Shown: one piece after another, positions 31,652-46,108 of the stretch
How positions within the stretch are numbered: the stretch's first letter is position 1
Layout: every line of letters starts with the position of its first letter
Assembly (NCBI RefSeq): GCF_000241955.1
Contig: NC_016818.1
Location: forward strand, 4,464,001 to 4,528,000
Direction of reading: 5' to 3'
Source of the DNA: Rahnella aquatilis CIP 78.65 = ATCC 33071
GTDB lineage: Bacteria; Pseudomonadota; Gammaproteobacteria; Enterobacterales; Enterobacteriaceae
Length of the DNA: 64,000 nucleotides
Program-made: the position numbers and the translations under genes
The notes under the pieces: model-generated
Databases searched by the model: none
Told to the model about the DNA's origin: nothing
Seen by the model: only the letters and a program-made list of their open reading frames with translations

Positions 31652-31664
31652 TTGTTAAAGAGCA
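31652..31664 (-). promoter_or_regulatory. boxA antitermination element in the 16S-23S spacer
   Basis: The minus strand reads TGCTCTTTAACAA, the canonical boxA bound by NusB/S10. It lies between tRNA-Glu and 23S, as in enterobacterial rrn operons. Confidence 0.8.
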
Positions 31665-31753
31665 ATATCTTAAACACGACTCGTTAAAGTCATCTTTAAG
31701 TTATTTTCTGTTCATAAAGAACAGGTGATAATGTCTTTCACACATTATCGGAG

Positions 31754-31829
31754 TGGCGTCCCCAAGGGGATTCGAACCCCTGTTACAGCCGTGAAAGGGC
31801 AGTGTCCTAGGCCTCTAGACGATGGGGAC
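31754..31829 (-). tRNA. tRNA-Glu (anticodon TTC)
   Basis: The 76-nt cloverleaf begins GTCCCCATCGTCTAGAGG and ends GGGGACGCCA with encoded CCA; the anticodon loop is CTTTCAC. It is encoded in the 16S-23S spacer, as in E. coli rrnE-type (gltV-like) operons. Confidence 0.98.
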
Positions 31830-31972
31830 ACGAAAAATCCGTACCAGACCACATACATGGTTTGGCACTTTTCGTATCAGCGTAAGGTTACCCCTACCGC
31901 ATCAACAGGTGCTCTTGCTCATTAATTTCATCAGACAATCTGTGTGGACACTGCACAATGCGTATCTTGAGG

Positions 31973-33515
<1,543 letters not shown>

Positions 33516-33674
33516 AAAGTTCGATTTGCTTCAACAAGTGAAGCGATGCTCAGAGATTACTTCGTAATAATTCAACTAAATGAATTACTGCTTGGTCACT
33601 CTAAGACTTGATATTTTTTGCCACCGAGGTGGCTGATATCGTCTTGTGAGTGCCCACACAGATTGTCTGATAAA

Positions 33675-33687
33675 TTGTTAAAGAGCA
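33675..33687 (-). promoter_or_regulatory. boxA antitermination element in the rrn leader
   Basis: The minus strand reads TGCTCTTTAACAA, between the P2 promoter and 16S. It marks a NusB/S10-dependent antitermination complex. Confidence 0.85.
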
Positions 33688-33726
33688 GTGAGTTACGCGC
33701 TTTCGCTTGCTAACTCGAGGTGGCGT

Positions 33727-33754
33727 ATATTACGCTTTCCTCATTCAGTGTCAA
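33727..33754 (-). promoter_or_regulatory. rrn P2 promoter
   Basis: Minus strand: TTGACA (33749-33754), a 16-base spacer, and TAATAT (33727-33732), about 210 bases upstream of 16S. Confidence 0.85.
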
Positions 33755-33846
33755 CCGTTTATTTCACCCGGTCATCACTGTTTTTAATCTTTCCGACCCG
33801 GTCACTTCGTGATGTTGTTCACGTTGTTCCCTGTCGATGGAGCGGC

Positions 33847-33874
33847 ATTATAGGGAGTTCTCAGCAGGCCGCAA
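33847..33874 (-). promoter_or_regulatory. rrn P1 promoter
   Basis: Minus strand: TTGCGG (33869-33874), a 16-base spacer ending AACTCCC, and TATAAT (33847-33852), followed by a GC-rich discriminator. An A+T-rich UP-like element lies immediately upstream. The ACTCCCTATAATGC block is characteristic of growth-rate-controlled rrn P1 promoters. Confidence 0.88.
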
Positions 33875-33991
33875 GGGCTAATTTTAAGAAAAAACACCGT
33901 TTGCTGCATTACACAGCAAACACACCGCTTATACCGTGTTTTGCACAGATTTATCCACAGAGCTGCAGGAATCTCAAATTTTGCGAGCGTC

Positions 33992-34007
33992 GCGCAATCG
34001 TTTTCGC
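33992..34007 (+). promoter_or_regulatory. PurR operator of purHD
   Basis: GCGCAATCGTTTTCGC matches the PurR consensus ACGCAAACGTTTGCGT at most positions. It lies about 190 bases before purH, in the region between the divergent rrn P1 promoter and purH. Confidence 0.75.
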
Positions 34008-34194
34008 TACAATTTCGCGCGTCAGTTTTCACCGCCCTTTAGGGGTAATAAATGAAAAGTCAGTCGCCGAAGGGAAGTTATCCGAGCTCAATACCGCGTT
34101 TTTCTGTAAATGGCTCTATATAAAGAGAAGAAAAGCGTCATTGAATTCAGATAACGCTCTTTACTGCGACTCCAAAGCCAAGGATATAACCACC

Positions 34195-35784
34195 ATGCAA
34201 CAATCTCGTCCAATCCGCCGCGCTCTGCTCAGTGTTTCTGACAAAGCCGGTATCGTAGAATTCGCCCAGGCCCTGTCTTCGCGTGGCGTTGAATTACTTT
34301 CCACTGGCGGAACCGCCAGCCTGTTAGCTAAAGCCGGCCTGCCAGTCACAGAAGTGTCTGACTACACCGGTTTTCCGGAAATGATGGATGGACGCGTCAA
34401 AACCCTGCACCCGAAAGTTCATGGTGGGATCCTTGGCCGCCGCGGGAAAGATGATGAAATCATGGCGCAGCATTCTATTGCGCCAATCGACATGGTGGTC
34501 GTTAACCTTTATCCGTTCGCACAAACGGTCGCGCGTCCGGATTGTTCACTGGAAGATGCGGTAGAAAACATTGATATCGGCGGCCCGACCATGGTTCGCT
34601 CGGCAGCGAAGAATCATAAAGATGTGGCGATCGTAGTTAAGAGCAGCGACTACGCGTCCGTCATTGAAGAAATGGATGCTAACAGTAGCTCGCTGACGCT
34701 GGCGACCCGTTTCAACCTGGCGATTAAAGCTTTCGAACATACCGCCTCTTACGATGGCATGATTGCGAACTACTTTGGCACGATGGTTCCGGCTTATCAC
34801 GGTGATACTGAATCTGCTTCCGGCCAGTTCCCGCGTACGCTGAATCTCAGCTATATAAAGAAACAAGATATGCGTTATGGCGAGAACAGCCATCAGAATG
34901 CTGCCTTCTATATAGAAGAAAACGTCAGCGAGGCGTCTGTTGCCACCTCTACCCAACTTCAGGGTAAAGCTCTTTCTTATAACAACATTGCAGATACTGA
35001 TGCGGCTCTGGAATGTGTGAAAGAATTTGCGGAGCCCGCCTGCGTCATCGTCAAGCATGCCAACCCGTGCGGTGTGGCCATCGGCGACAGCATTCTGGCC
35101 GCTTACGAGCGCGCCTACCAGACTGACCCGACGTCAGCTTTCGGCGGCATTATTGCCTTCAACCGTGAACTGGATGCCGAAACGGCAAAAGCCATCATCA
35201 GCCGTCAGTTTGTAGAAGTGATCATCGCGCCGACCGTAAGTGCCGAAGCGCTGGCACTGACCGCGGCCAAACAAAACGTTCGTGTACTGACCTGCGGACA
35301 ATGGCAAGATCGCCAGACAGCGCTCGACTTCAAACGTGTCAATGGTGGCCTGCTGGTTCAGGATCGCGACTTGGGTATGGTTGATACCGCTGATCTGCGC
35401 GTGGTTTCCGAGCGCCAGCCAACGGAGCAGGAACTGACAGACGCGCTGTTCTGCTGGAAAGTGGCAAAATTCGTGAAATCCAACGCCATTGTTTATGCGC
35501 GTGACAAAATGACCATTGGTATAGGGGCTGGCCAGATGAGCCGCGTTTACTCCGCCAAAATTGCCGGAATCAAAGCCGCAGACGAAGGTCTGGAAGTGGC
35601 GGGCTCCGTGATGGCTTCTGATGCTTTCTTCCCGTTCCGCGACGGTATTGATGCTGCGGCAACCGTGGGTATTACCTGCGTGATCCAGCCTGGCGGCTCT
35701 ATCCGTGACGACGAAGTTATCGCTGCGGCTAACGAACACGGCATTGCTATGCTCTTCACCGACATGCGCCACTTCCGTCATTAA
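34195..35784 (+). CDS. purH: Bifunctional AICAR transformylase/IMP cyclohydrolase PurH
   Basis: Carries out the last two steps of IMP synthesis: formylation of AICAR, then ring closure. Starting at ATG 34195 gives 529 residues, the same as E. coli, and aligns from MQQ onward. An in-frame ATG at 33688 would run through the rrn promoters and is rejected. The N-terminal IMP cyclohydrolase domain (about 1-190) has LLSTGGTA and [13 protein letters not shown]; the transformylase domain has [13 protein letters not shown] with the catalytic Lys-His pair, and ends [11 protein letters not shown]. It is co-transcribed with purD, with a PurR box upstream. Confidence 0.98.
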   Translation: MQQSRPIRRALLSVSDKAGIVEFAQALSSRGVELLSTGGTASLLAKAGLPVTEVSDYTGFPEMMDGRVKTLHPKVHGGILGRRGKDDEIMAQHSIAPIDMVVVNLYPFAQTVARPDCSLEDAVENIDIGGPTMVRSAAKNHKDVAIVVKSSDYASVIEEMDANSSSLTLATRFNLAIKAFEHTASYDGMIANYFGTMVPAYHGDTESASGQFPRTLNLSYIKKQDMRYGENSHQNAAFYIEENVSEASVATSTQLQGKALSYNNIADTDAALECVKEFAEPACVIVKHANPCGVAIGDSILAAYERAYQTDPTSAFGGIIAFNRELDAETAKAIISRQFVEVIIAPTVSAEALALTAAKQNVRVLTCGQWQDRQTALDFKRVNGGLLVQDRDLGMVDTADLRVVSERQPTEQELTDALFCWKVAKFVKSNAIVYARDKMTIGIGAGQMSRVYSAKIAGIKAADEGLEVAGSVMASDAFFPFRDGIDAAATVGITCVIQPGGSIRDDEVIAAANEHGIAMLFTDMRHFRH

Positions 35785-35830
35785 TTTTCTTTTGGCGGGT
35801 GCGATGCGCCCGCTCATCCGGAGACTTCGA

Positions 35831-37120
35831 ATGAATATTTTAATTATCGGTAATGGCGGGCGTGAACATGCACTGGCATGGAAGGCATCGCAATCACCTC
35901 TGGCTGATAAAGTCTTTGTGGCACCTGGCAACGCCGGCACCGCGCTGGAGCCACTGCTGGAAAATGTTGATATAGCCGCCACCGACATCGCCGGTTTGCT
36001 GGCTTTTGCCCAAAGTAATGATATTGGCCTGACCATTGTTGGCCCTGAAGCGCCGCTGGTGATTGGCGTGGTCGATGCTTTCCGCGCAGCAGGACTGAAA
36101 ATCTTTGGCCCGACGCAGGAAGCTGCGCAGCTTGAAGGCTCTAAGGCATTCACTAAAGATTTTCTGGCTCGCCATAACATCCCAAGTGCCGATTATCAGA
36201 ACTTCACCGAAATCGAACCCGCTCTGGCTTATCTGCGCAGCAAGGGGGCACCGATTGTTATCAAAGCTGACGGGCTGGCCGCTGGCAAAGGTGTCATTGT
36301 GGCAATGACCCTGAAAGAAGCCGAAGATGCCGTTCATGATATGCTGGCGGGAAATGCTTTCGGCGATGCAGGCCATCGCATTGTTATCGAGGAATTCCTT
36401 GAGGGCGAAGAAGCGAGTTTCATCGTCATGGTCGACGGCACCCATGTGTTACCGATGGCGACCAGTCAGGATCACAAACGCGTAGGTGACGGCGACAGCG
36501 GTCCGAACACGGGGGGTATGGGAGCCTATTCTCCGGCGCCGGTCGTAACCGATGAAATCCATCAGCGCGTGATGGATCAGGTCATCTGGCCGACCATTCG
36601 CGGTATGGCGGCGGAAAATAACACTTATACCGGTTTCCTGTATGCCGGTCTGATGATTTCAGCCGACGGCCAGCCGAAAGTGATCGAGTTCAACTGCCGT
36701 TTCGGCGATCCGGAGACTCAGCCGATCATGTTACGTCTGCGTTCTGATCTTGTGGATTTATGCCTGGCTGGTGCTGAAGGTCGTCTGGGTGATAAAACCT
36801 CCGAGTGGGATCCGCGTCCGTCGCTGGGTGTTGTGCTCGCAGCCGGTGGCTACCCTGCTGATTATAAAACCGGAGACGTTATTCATGGTCTGCCGCTGGA
36901 AGAAGCACCGGACGGTAAAGTGTTCCATGCGGGTACCCGTTTGCAGGATGAACGTGTGGTCACTCATGGCGGTCGCGTGTTGTGTGTGACGGCATTGGGT
37001 AAAACGGTGGAAGCAGCCCAGACACGCGCTTATGATTTAGCGAAAGATATTCATTGGGAAGGCAGCTTCTGCCGCAAAGACATCGGTTATCGCGCCATCG
37101 ACCGCGAACGTAATCAGTAA
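35831..37120 (+). CDS. purD: Phosphoribosylamine--glycine ligase PurD
   Basis: ATP-grasp enzyme that joins glycine to phosphoribosylamine in purine synthesis. ATG 35831 gives 429 residues, the E. coli length, and begins MNILIIGNGGREHALAWK. Visible features are the ATP-grasp blocks IVIKADGLAAGKGVIVA and EEFLEGEEASFIVM, the PurD signature NTGGMGAYSPAP, and the metal-binding FNCRFGDPETQ. A start upstream of this would overlap purH and is not needed. It is the second gene of purHD. Confidence 0.98.
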   Translation: MNILIIGNGGREHALAWKASQSPLADKVFVAPGNAGTALEPLLENVDIAATDIAGLLAFAQSNDIGLTIVGPEAPLVIGVVDAFRAAGLKIFGPTQEAAQLEGSKAFTKDFLARHNIPSADYQNFTEIEPALAYLRSKGAPIVIKADGLAAGKGVIVAMTLKEAEDAVHDMLAGNAFGDAGHRIVIEEFLEGEEASFIVMVDGTHVLPMATSQDHKRVGDGDSGPNTGGMGAYSPAPVVTDEIHQRVMDQVIWPTIRGMAAENNTYTGFLYAGLMISADGQPKVIEFNCRFGDPETQPIMLRLRSDLVDLCLAGAEGRLGDKTSEWDPRPSLGVVLAAGGYPADYKTGDVIHGLPLEEAPDGKVFHAGTRLQDERVVTHGGRVLCVTALGKTVEAAQTRAYDLAKDIHWEGSFCRKDIGYRAIDRERNQ

Positions 37121-37140
37121 TTACAGCTCACCCGACGATC

Positions 37141-37167
37141 AAAAAGGCACGCTTCGGCGTGCCTTTT
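37141..37167. terminator. Bidirectional terminator between purD and the DUF1481 gene
   Basis: AAAAAGGCACGC pairs with GCGTGCCTTTT through a 4-base loop; T-runs on both strands fit convergent genes. Confidence 0.92.
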
Positions 37168-37184
37168 CAATAGTGAAAACGGGA

Positions 37185-37889
37185 TCAGAGATCTGACTCT
37201 TTCGGTTCCCATTTACAAAAATCTTCATTGGCGACCAGTAACAGTTCGTTGCCTTGCGGGGCCGTCAGCCAGGCTAAGCCCAGATTATCGTTACTGCGAC
37301 TGGCCCGTTTCGCCAGCCAGACCTGTGAACGGACAGTCAGTGTCGGCGTGACTTGTTCACCTGCGCAGGTCGTTATTAATCCTTTGCGCCAGCGGGCCTG
37401 AACCAGCCGGACATTTCCTGCCTGCAGCGCATTGCTCAGGTCGAGGGTTTTTGACGCTTCATATTTATAGCGTTCAATTTCGTCTGAAGATAATTTCTCC
37501 CGACGCTCTGGAAGCTGTCTCTGCATAAAACTGACGTTGCCGCCCTCGTCAAAACGCAGCATGACGCCCAAATCAGTTTTGGTCGCATGGGTTTCTTTAA
37601 TCAGGTGCAATTGCCCTTGCTGGAATTCGTAGCGGGTAATAATCGTATCGCCGCCATAATAGGGGCTATAGACGTTGAGAATGGTTTGTGGCTCGTGCTG
37701 TGCGCTGTCTTCGCGCCAGAGCCGGTTGATGCCTTGATCAGCGACATAGCCACTGGCAAAGAATAACTCAGGATCTTTTTTAGAACTGCAACCCACCAGA
37801 CCGAGCACCAGTAAACCTGCTACCAGTCCGGGGGTGATAAACTGAAGGGGCTGAAAGGCCCCCCCGCTTATTCTTTTCACTGCAAGCAA
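37185..37889 (-). CDS. yjaH: DUF1481 lipoprotein (YjaH-like)
   Basis: Protein of unknown function at the position of E. coli yjaH. It has a hydrophobic N-terminal segment ending in a lipobox (LGLVGCSSK, Cys near residue 34), so it is probably an outer- or inner-membrane lipoprotein. The 234-residue frame starts with TTG directly beside the hupA stop; a GTG nine bases further in is an equally likely start, and neither has a clear Shine-Dalgarno. Expression may depend on read-through and coupling from hupA. E. coli has zraP and zraSR next to it; these are missing here. Confidence 0.8.
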   Translation of the reverse strand: MLAVKRISGGAFQPLQFITPGLVAGLLVLGLVGCSSKKDPELFFASGYVADQGINRLWREDSAQHEPQTILNVYSPYYGGDTIITRYEFQQGQLHLIKETHATKTDLGVMLRFDEGGNVSFMQRQLPERREKLSSDEIERYKYEASKTLDLSNALQAGNVRLVQARWRKGLITTCAGEQVTPTLTVRSQVWLAKRASRSNDNLGLAWLTAPQGNELLLVANEDFCKWEPKESDL

Positions 37890-38162
37890 TTACTTAACAG
37901 CGTCTTTCAGAGCTTTACCAGAAACGAACGCAGGCACGTTTGCAGCTGCGATTTTGATTTCTTTACCAGTCTGTGGGTTACGACCAGTACGCTCGTTACG
38001 ATGATTTACCTTGAAAGTCCCGAAACCAACCAATTGTACAGCATCACCTTCTTTCAGAGACTCGGTAATAGCAGACAGAGTAGATTCAAGAGCAACTTTG
38101 GCCTGTGCTTTGGAAAGATCAGCTTTGTCCGCAATTACATCAATCAGTTGAGTCTTGTTCAT
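37890..38162 (-). CDS. hupA: DNA-binding protein HU-alpha
   Basis: 90-residue nucleoid protein, practically identical to E. coli HU-alpha. The DNA-binding arm is visible as [12 protein letters not shown], and the C-terminus is [10 protein letters not shown]. It bends and compacts DNA as an alpha/beta dimer. It has its own upstream region (38163-38352) with an AAGGAT Shine-Dalgarno. The DUF1481 gene starts at the very next base after its stop. Confidence 0.98.
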   Translation of the reverse strand: MNKTQLIDVIADKADLSKAQAKVALESTLSAITESLKEGDAVQLVGFGTFKVNHRNERTGRNPQTGKEIKIAAANVPAFVSGKALKDAVK

Positions 38163-38352
38163 AAGTTATCCTTTACAGTGTGTTTATCGTTTGCAAAGCA
38201 TCGAGTGCGACGGATATGCCGATTGACAGCACCCTCCTGCATACACGCACCGATAGCCACTTTTTTTACGCCCCCCAAATGTAGACCAGACAGGGTGCGG
38301 ATGTGAAGCCTTAAGGCACGACAAATCAGGCGTTAAATCACGTTTTCTTGCC

Positions 38353-38943
38353 TTATTGCGCTAAATTTATGCCAATGTTACTGACAGCGGCTTCACGCAG
38401 GTCAGAACGTAACCCTTTTATTAATTCCAGGTCACGCTCCTCACAGTCAGCCAACAGGCGAAAAATCTCCCATTGGATGTCCCATTCCTCTTCAACGGCG
38501 GGAATGACTTTGAGTTCCTCATCGGTCATTTCTTTACCGGCCTGAGTCATTTCCAGCATCGCGACAGTACGAATTGACGTTTCACTGACGGCAACCGCGT
38601 GAGACAGCGTTTCGCCGCTCAGACGCGAATGAATCAGTTCGCCTAATGCAATGCACGCATCGATGGCCGGATAAACCCCATAGATGTCGTAATCATCGGA
38701 AGAAGGCACCGCTTCCTCCAGTTTTTCGAGCTGTGAGTCAAAATTGACCTTGGCGTCTTTTACCACCAGCGTTTCCCAGATTAAATCCAGAATGCGGCGG
38801 TAAAGCTGTGCTTCGCCAAACCCGGTTTCCAGGCAAAATGCCTGATAGTTCGGGTACATGCGTTCACACAAACTCGCCATAAACGTCACGTGTTGCCAGC
38901 TTTCCAGCTTTTCGAGACGTAAATGAATTGGATTACGTAACAT
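38353..38943 (-). CDS. yjaG: DUF416 family protein YjaG
   Basis: 196-residue soluble protein of unknown function, the length of E. coli YjaG, rich in acidic helices and lacking signal or membrane segments. It lies in the conserved order hemE-nfi-yjaG-hupA. The start at 38943 aligns with the family N-terminus (MLRNPIHLRLEKLE). No catalytic motif is evident. Confidence 0.93.
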   Translation of the reverse strand: MLRNPIHLRLEKLESWQHVTFMASLCERMYPNYQAFCLETGFGEAQLYRRILDLIWETLVVKDAKVNFDSQLEKLEEAVPSSDDYDIYGVYPAIDACIALGELIHSRLSGETLSHAVAVSETSIRTVAMLEMTQAGKEMTDEELKVIPAVEEEWDIQWEIFRLLADCEERDLELIKGLRSDLREAAVSNIGINLAQ

Positions 38944-39013
38944 GAGTTGATCTCGTTAACTTTTCTGCGCGGGAGTTTACCTGAAATAAATCAATATCCC
39001 TATTCCTTGATTC

Positions 39014-39694
39014 CTAAAGATCATCACTCAACCGTTGCCAGCGTTGAAACGCCGCCCGGTTTGACGCCACGGCATCCGCCCAACGGGTCGGTTCCGGCAG
39101 ACGATATTGTCTTATGCACTGTTCTACCCAATAAAGCGATGAATCCATGCTGATACGATTACCGGGTGAGATGAATAATGGATTGCAGCGTAGCTTGCTG
39201 CGCCATACCCAGCCAATCTGTTCATCCCCTTCGTACAACGCCTGACGACTGTGTAGTTCATCACCTAATGGCAGGAACCGACCACACAGACGACTTTTCG
39301 CCACACCAATTGTCGGCACGTCGATCATCAGGCCAAAGTGACTGGCAACACCGAGACGGCGCGGGTGCGCAATCCCCTGCCCGTCGACGAAAACCAGATC
39401 AGGATGCGATGAGAGTTGCTGCCAGGCTTGCAGCAGCGCGGGAAGTTCGCGGAAGGAAAGGAAACCGGGAATGTACGGCATGACAGTGGGAATGCGGGCA
39501 ATCTGATATTCCACCAGTTCCAGCGTTGGGTAGCGCAAAACAGCTACCGCCGCGCGTGTCACCTCGCCGCCTTGTTCGAAACCGACATCCACTCCCGCGA
39601 TCAATGTGGGGGTGATAAATCCTGGGGGATCCTGCAGTTCGATCTGATCTGCGAGGATCCGTTGTTCTTCACGTAAAGCTCGGGTATCGATCAT
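39014..39694 (-). CDS. nfi: Endonuclease V (deoxyinosine 3' endonuclease) Nfi
   Basis: Cuts DNA at the second phosphodiester 3' to deoxyinosine and other deaminated bases. It is 226 residues long (E. coli 223). The metal-binding Asp in [10 protein letters not shown], the Tyr/Pro wedge region [14 protein letters not shown] with a catalytic Glu, and [21 protein letters not shown] with the second Asp are all present. The start is 9 bases from the hemE stop, so the two genes are probably co-transcribed. Confidence 0.97.
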   Translation of the reverse strand: MIDTRALREEQRILADQIELQDPPGFITPTLIAGVDVGFEQGGEVTRAAVAVLRYPTLELVEYQIARIPTVMPYIPGFLSFRELPALLQAWQQLSSHPDLVFVDGQGIAHPRRLGVASHFGLMIDVPTIGVAKSRLCGRFLPLGDELHSRQALYEGDEQIGWVWRSKLRCNPLFISPGNRISMDSSLYWVEQCIRQYRLPEPTRWADAVASNRAAFQRWQRLSDDL

Positions 39695-39703
39695 ACCTGG
39701 ATT

Positions 39704-40768
39704 TTACTCGTGATATTGCCGGGACAGGCTATGAACCGCTTCTACGAAGGCGCCCGCATTTTCCGGCGGGACATCCTGATGAATGCCGTGACCCAGATTG
39801 AACACATGACCATTGCCTTTGCCGAAACCGGCCAGAATGGTCTCCACTTCCTGTTCTATACGCACCGGCGAGGCATACAACATTGAAGGATCCATGTTGC
39901 CCTGAATCGCGACTTTGTCACCCACGCGGCGGCGCGCATCGGCGATATCGGTGGTCCAGTCCAGACCCAGCGCGTCACAGCCCGTCGCGGCCATCGCTTC
40001 CAGCCACTGACCGCCGCCTTTGGTAAACAGAGTCACCGGGACACGACGTCCTTCGTTTTCACGGATCAGGCCATCAACGATTTTGTGCATATAGTTCAGG
40101 GAAAATTCGCGGTAATCGCGAGGGGACAGCACGCCGCCCCAGGTGTCAAAAATCATCACCGACTGCGCGCCCGCTTTAATCTGAGCATTCAGATAAAGAA
40201 TGACACTGTCTGCCACTTTATCGAGCAACAGATGAAAAGTTGACGGGTCGGCATACATCATCTTTTTGATTTTGGTGAAAGCCTTGCTGCTGCCACCTTC
40301 TACCATATACGTCGCCAGCGTCCACGGGCTGCCGGAGAAACCGATAAGCGGCACTTCACCTTTCAGATTTTTACGGATAGTACGCACGGCGTTCATGACA
40401 TACCCGAGTTCCATTTCAGGATCGGGAACCGGCAGTTTTTCGACATCGGCACGATTCGTCAATGGCGAGGAAAAACGCGGCCCTTCACCGGCTTCAAAAT
40501 ACAGCCCAAGCCCCATCGCATCAGGAATGGTCAGGATGTCGGAGAACAGGATCGCCGCATCCAGCGGATAGCGACGAAGCGGCTGCAAAGTCACTTCACA
40601 GGCCAGCTCGGCATTCTTGCACAGCGACATAAAATCACCGGCTTCAGCGCGGGTTTCTTTGTACTCCGGCAAATAACGACCTGCCTGACGCATCATCCAG
40701 ACCGGCGTAATGTCCACCGGCTGACGTAACAAAGCACGCAGGTAACGGTCGTTTTTCAACTCATTCAT
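39704..40768 (-). CDS. hemE: Uroporphyrinogen decarboxylase HemE
   Basis: Removes four carboxyl groups from uroporphyrinogen III to give coproporphyrinogen III in heme synthesis. ATG 40768 follows GGAAAGAG and gives 354 residues, the E. coli length; the frame extended to 40819 adds a non-conserved leader. The substrate-binding signature [15 protein letters not shown] and the invariant-Asp region [15 protein letters not shown], then [17 protein letters not shown], are clear. It heads the hemE-nfi-yjaG run. Confidence 0.98.
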   Translation of the reverse strand: MNELKNDRYLRALLRQPVDITPVWMMRQAGRYLPEYKETRAEAGDFMSLCKNAELACEVTLQPLRRYPLDAAILFSDILTIPDAMGLGLYFEAGEGPRFSSPLTNRADVEKLPVPDPEMELGYVMNAVRTIRKNLKGEVPLIGFSGSPWTLATYMVEGGSSKAFTKIKKMMYADPSTFHLLLDKVADSVILYLNAQIKAGAQSVMIFDTWGGVLSPRDYREFSLNYMHKIVDGLIRENEGRRVPVTLFTKGGGQWLEAMAATGCDALGLDWTTDIADARRRVGDKVAIQGNMDPSMLYASPVRIEQEVETILAGFGKGNGHVFNLGHGIHQDVPPENAGAFVEAVHSLSRQYHE

Positions 40769-40839
40769 TCTTGCTCTTTCCTTCAGTATTCGGGCCGCCC
40801 GACAATCATATGACAGCATTCTAGCACGTAAAACTGCCT

Positions 40840-41616
40840 CTACTCTTCGTGTTCAGCACGACAAAGGACAACGGTGTCTTCAATCAGACGGCGCGCAATC
40901 GTCCCCGGAGGCGGCAACTGCGGCAATGCATCAAAGCGATACCAGCTCGCGTTAAGCAACTCTTTCGGGTCATGCTGTATGTCGCCGCTGTCGTAATCCG
41001 CCATAAATGCCATCATCAGCGAATTGGGGAATGGCCAGGGCTGTGAACTGACGTAACGGACATTTTTCACGCGAATGTTACTTTCTTCCATCACTTCGCG
41101 TGCCACAGTTTCTTCCAGGGTTTCTCCGACTTCCACGAAACCCGCCAGCACCGTATGAATACCATTACGATGGCGGACGTGCTGCGCCAGCAAAATCTCA
41201 TCACCCTTACGGATAGCCACAATGATGCAGGGCGCAATCTGCGGATAATAGCGTTCATGACAGTGCCCGCAGAGTGCCGCCCACTCGGTTTTGCTGACGT
41301 GCATTTCATGTCCGCAGTAACCGCAGAACTGATGAGATCGGTAAAATTCTGACAGCTGTACCCCACGCCCGACCAGCTGGAATAATCCGCGATCCTGATC
41401 CAGCAACTGACGGGCGGAAAACATATGGTTTGGCATCGCCTGGCGAACCAGCCAGACAGGTTCACCCTGCCATTCGCCGATCTGACGCGCCGTTTTACCG
41501 GTCAGAGAAAATTGTGCAGCGCTGCCAAATGGCAATTCGCCCTCAGGCAGCCACAGCTTGCCTTCCTGGCTGATGACCCACCAGCCATTGTGTTGCTCAG
41601 TAATCTGTAATTCCAT
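40840..41616 (-). CDS. nudC: NAD(+) diphosphatase / RNA-decapping enzyme NudC
   Basis: Nudix hydrolase that cleaves NADH to NMNH and AMP and removes 5'-NAD caps from RNA. The zinc site is formed by CGYCGHEM and CGHCHE. The Nudix box is [20 protein letters not shown], followed by the NudC-specific [11 protein letters not shown] motif. It is 258 residues long (E. coli 257). Divergent from rsd and upstream of hemE on the same strand, as in E. coli. Confidence 0.97.
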   Translation of the reverse strand: MELQITEQHNGWWVISQEGKLWLPEGELPFGSAAQFSLTGKTARQIGEWQGEPVWLVRQAMPNHMFSARQLLDQDRGLFQLVGRGVQLSEFYRSHQFCGYCGHEMHVSKTEWAALCGHCHERYYPQIAPCIIVAIRKGDEILLAQHVRHRNGIHTVLAGFVEVGETLEETVAREVMEESNIRVKNVRYVSSQPWPFPNSLMMAFMADYDSGDIQHDPKELLNASWYRFDALPQLPPPGTIARRLIEDTVVLCRAEHEE

Positions 41617-41715
41617 AATTGTTGTTGCATAACCTCGTCGGGACTGACAATCTGAGTAAGAAATTCACATATTAGTAACTTTTGGTTACCTTTTTTGTCG
41701 CTCACGGAGTCAACC

Positions 41716-42231
41716 ATGCTAAATCGTCTGGAAAGACTGACCCAACGCGTTGGTGGCAGTAATGAGTTAGTGGATCAATGGCTGCACGCACGTAAAGAGC
41801 TGCTGGTTTCGTACTGCACTTTGGTCGGCCTGAAACCCAATAAAGAAAAACATACCCCTCTGAATGAAAAAGCGTTGGATAACTTTTGCCATAACCTGGT
41901 GGACTATCTGTCTGCCGGTCATTTCCATCTGTATCAGCGGCTCATTGATGAAGTCGAAGGTGCGAACAGCCCGATAAAATTGCAGGCTGCGAAAATATAC
42001 CCTGCACTGGAGCTGAATACTGAAGCTATCATGGCTTTCCATGATAGTTACACTGAAAATGATATTGATGATGACAATGCTTTTGCATTTCATTATGCAT
42101 TATCCGATATAGGTGAAGCGTTAGATGCCCGTTTTCAGCTGGAAGATCAATTGATTACTCTGGCGTTTGATCGCAGCAGTCACGAAGAAAAGCCGCCTGC
42201 GAATGAAGAACATCTCGCCAGACCGGTTTAA
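41716..42231 (+). CDS. rsd: Anti-sigma factor Rsd (regulator of sigma D)
   Basis: Binds sigma-70 in stationary phase and so favours alternative sigma factors; in E. coli it also interacts with HPr and SpoT. ATG 41716, with an ACGGAGT Shine-Dalgarno, gives 171 residues aligning with E. coli Rsd (158) from MLN. The conserved blocks [24 protein letters not shown] and [19 protein letters not shown] are visible, with a longer acidic C-terminal tail. The in-frame ATG at 41695 is less likely. Confidence 0.94.
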   Translation: MLNRLERLTQRVGGSNELVDQWLHARKELLVSYCTLVGLKPNKEKHTPLNEKALDNFCHNLVDYLSAGHFHLYQRLIDEVEGANSPIKLQAAKIYPALELNTEAIMAFHDSYTENDIDDDNAFAFHYALSDIGEALDARFQLEDQLITLAFDRSSHEEKPPANEEHLARPV

Positions 42232-42308
42232 CGCTTTGCCACATTGAAATCCTGCTAAGGGTTGTAGTTTTAGTTGTAGTTTTAAAAATGGCCTCCTATA
42301 TTGAGGCT

Positions 42309-42420
42309 TCTTGTCGGAGTGCCTAGCGCATAATCTTCTCATGGAGATTACGCCAGGCTGAGACCGTTAATTCGGGATCCGCGGAACCTGATCGGGTTAG
42401 TACCCGCGAAGGGAACAAGA
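42309..42420 (+). promoter_or_regulatory. TPP riboswitch (THI element) upstream of thiC
   Basis: P1 is closed by TCTTGT (42309-42314) with ACAAGA (42415-42420). The conserved core is present: GGAGTGCC, GGCTGAGACC (pyrimidine-binding), and CGGAACCTGATCGGGTTAGTACC followed by GCGAAGGGAACAAG (pyrophosphate-binding). A long P3 stem lies near 42326-42350. About 134 bases separate the aptamer from the thiC start, enough for a Rho- or ribosome-access-based expression platform, as in E. coli thiC. Thiamine pyrophosphate should switch the operon off. Confidence 0.95.
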
Positions 42421-45160
<2,740 letters not shown>

Positions 45161-45168
<8 letters not shown>

Positions 45169-45910
45169 CGATGCCGCTTTTATGCGCTACAGCCGTCAGC
45201 TGATGCTGGAGGAATTCGGTCCGCAGGCACAGGAAAAATTACAGGCGGCGAAAGTACTGATTGTCGGCCTTGGTGGTTTGGGTTCTCCCGCAGCCTTGTA
45301 CCTGGCAGCAGCAGGCGTCGGCACGCTTTTTCTGGCCGATGACGATCAACTGCATATCACCAATCTTCAGCGACAAATTCTCTATCGCACAGCGGATCTC
45401 GATCAGCCCAAAGCCGCTCTGGCAAAGCGTGAACTGCTGCGCCTGAATCCGCTTTGCGAAGCCGTGGCAATCACGGAACGTCTGGCAGGCGAAGCGTTGA
45501 CCCGTGCCGTATCGGGCGCCGATATCGTTTTAGATTGCAGCGATAACATGGCCACCCGGCATGCGGTTAATAAAGCTTGTGTGGATGCCGGTAAAACCTT
45601 GATCAGCGGCAGTGCCGTCGGATTCAGTGGGCAGCTTCTGGTTATCGAAGCCCCTTACGCTCACGGCTGTTATGCCTGTTTATATCCGGATCAGGAAACC
45701 GTGCAGCGCAACTGCCGCACATCCGGCGTACTCGGACCGGTGGTCGGTACCCTCGGTACATTGCAGGCACTGGAAGCACTGAAAATTCTGGCTGGCCTGC
45801 CTTCTGTGCTGAGCGGCAAATTACGTCTGTTCGACGGCAAAACGCAAAACTGGCGTTCACTGCAACTCACGCGTTCATCAGCCTGCGTCATCTGCGGAGG
45901 CTACGCATGA
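45161..45910 (+). CDS. thiF: ThiS adenylyltransferase ThiF
   Basis: E1-like enzyme that adenylates the C-terminus of ThiS so it can accept sulfur. ATG 45161 gives 249 residues (E. coli 251) and aligns with the family start ([14 protein letters not shown]). The nucleotide loop is [15 protein letters not shown], the metal-binding Asp is in [14 protein letters not shown], and the zinc ligands are in CYACLYP and CVICGG. A longer frame from 45110 runs back into thiE and is rejected. It overlaps thiE by 8 bases and thiS by 4. Confidence 0.96.
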
Positions 45911-46107
45911 ACATTCTGGTCAATGATGAATCACATCAATTCAGTCAACCGCTCACGTTACTGAACCTGCTCAGTTTACTGGCGTTAAACCCTGCAGGCA
46001 GCGCGCTGGCGGTTAATCAGGTCATTATTCCCCGCGATAACTGGTCTGCTCATTTGCTGGAAGATGGTGATGAGATCCTGCTCTTTCAGGCGATAGCCGG
46101 AGGCTGA
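45907..46107 (+). CDS. thiS: Sulfur carrier protein ThiS
   Basis: 66-residue ubiquitin-fold protein that carries sulfur as a C-terminal thiocarboxylate for thiazole formation. It ends LLFQAIAGG, with the required terminal Gly-Gly. It starts in the ThiF stop (ATGA) and is followed after one base by thiG. Confidence 0.97.
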   Translation: MNILVNDESHQFSQPLTLLNLLSLLALNPAGSALAVNQVIIPRDNWSAHLLEDGDEILLFQAIAGG

Positions 46108-46108
46108 C

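Noticed and set aside
33688..34194. N-terminal extension of purH back to 33688
   Set aside because: It would cover the rrn P1 and P2 promoters and the PurR box; the start at 34195 gives the exact family length.
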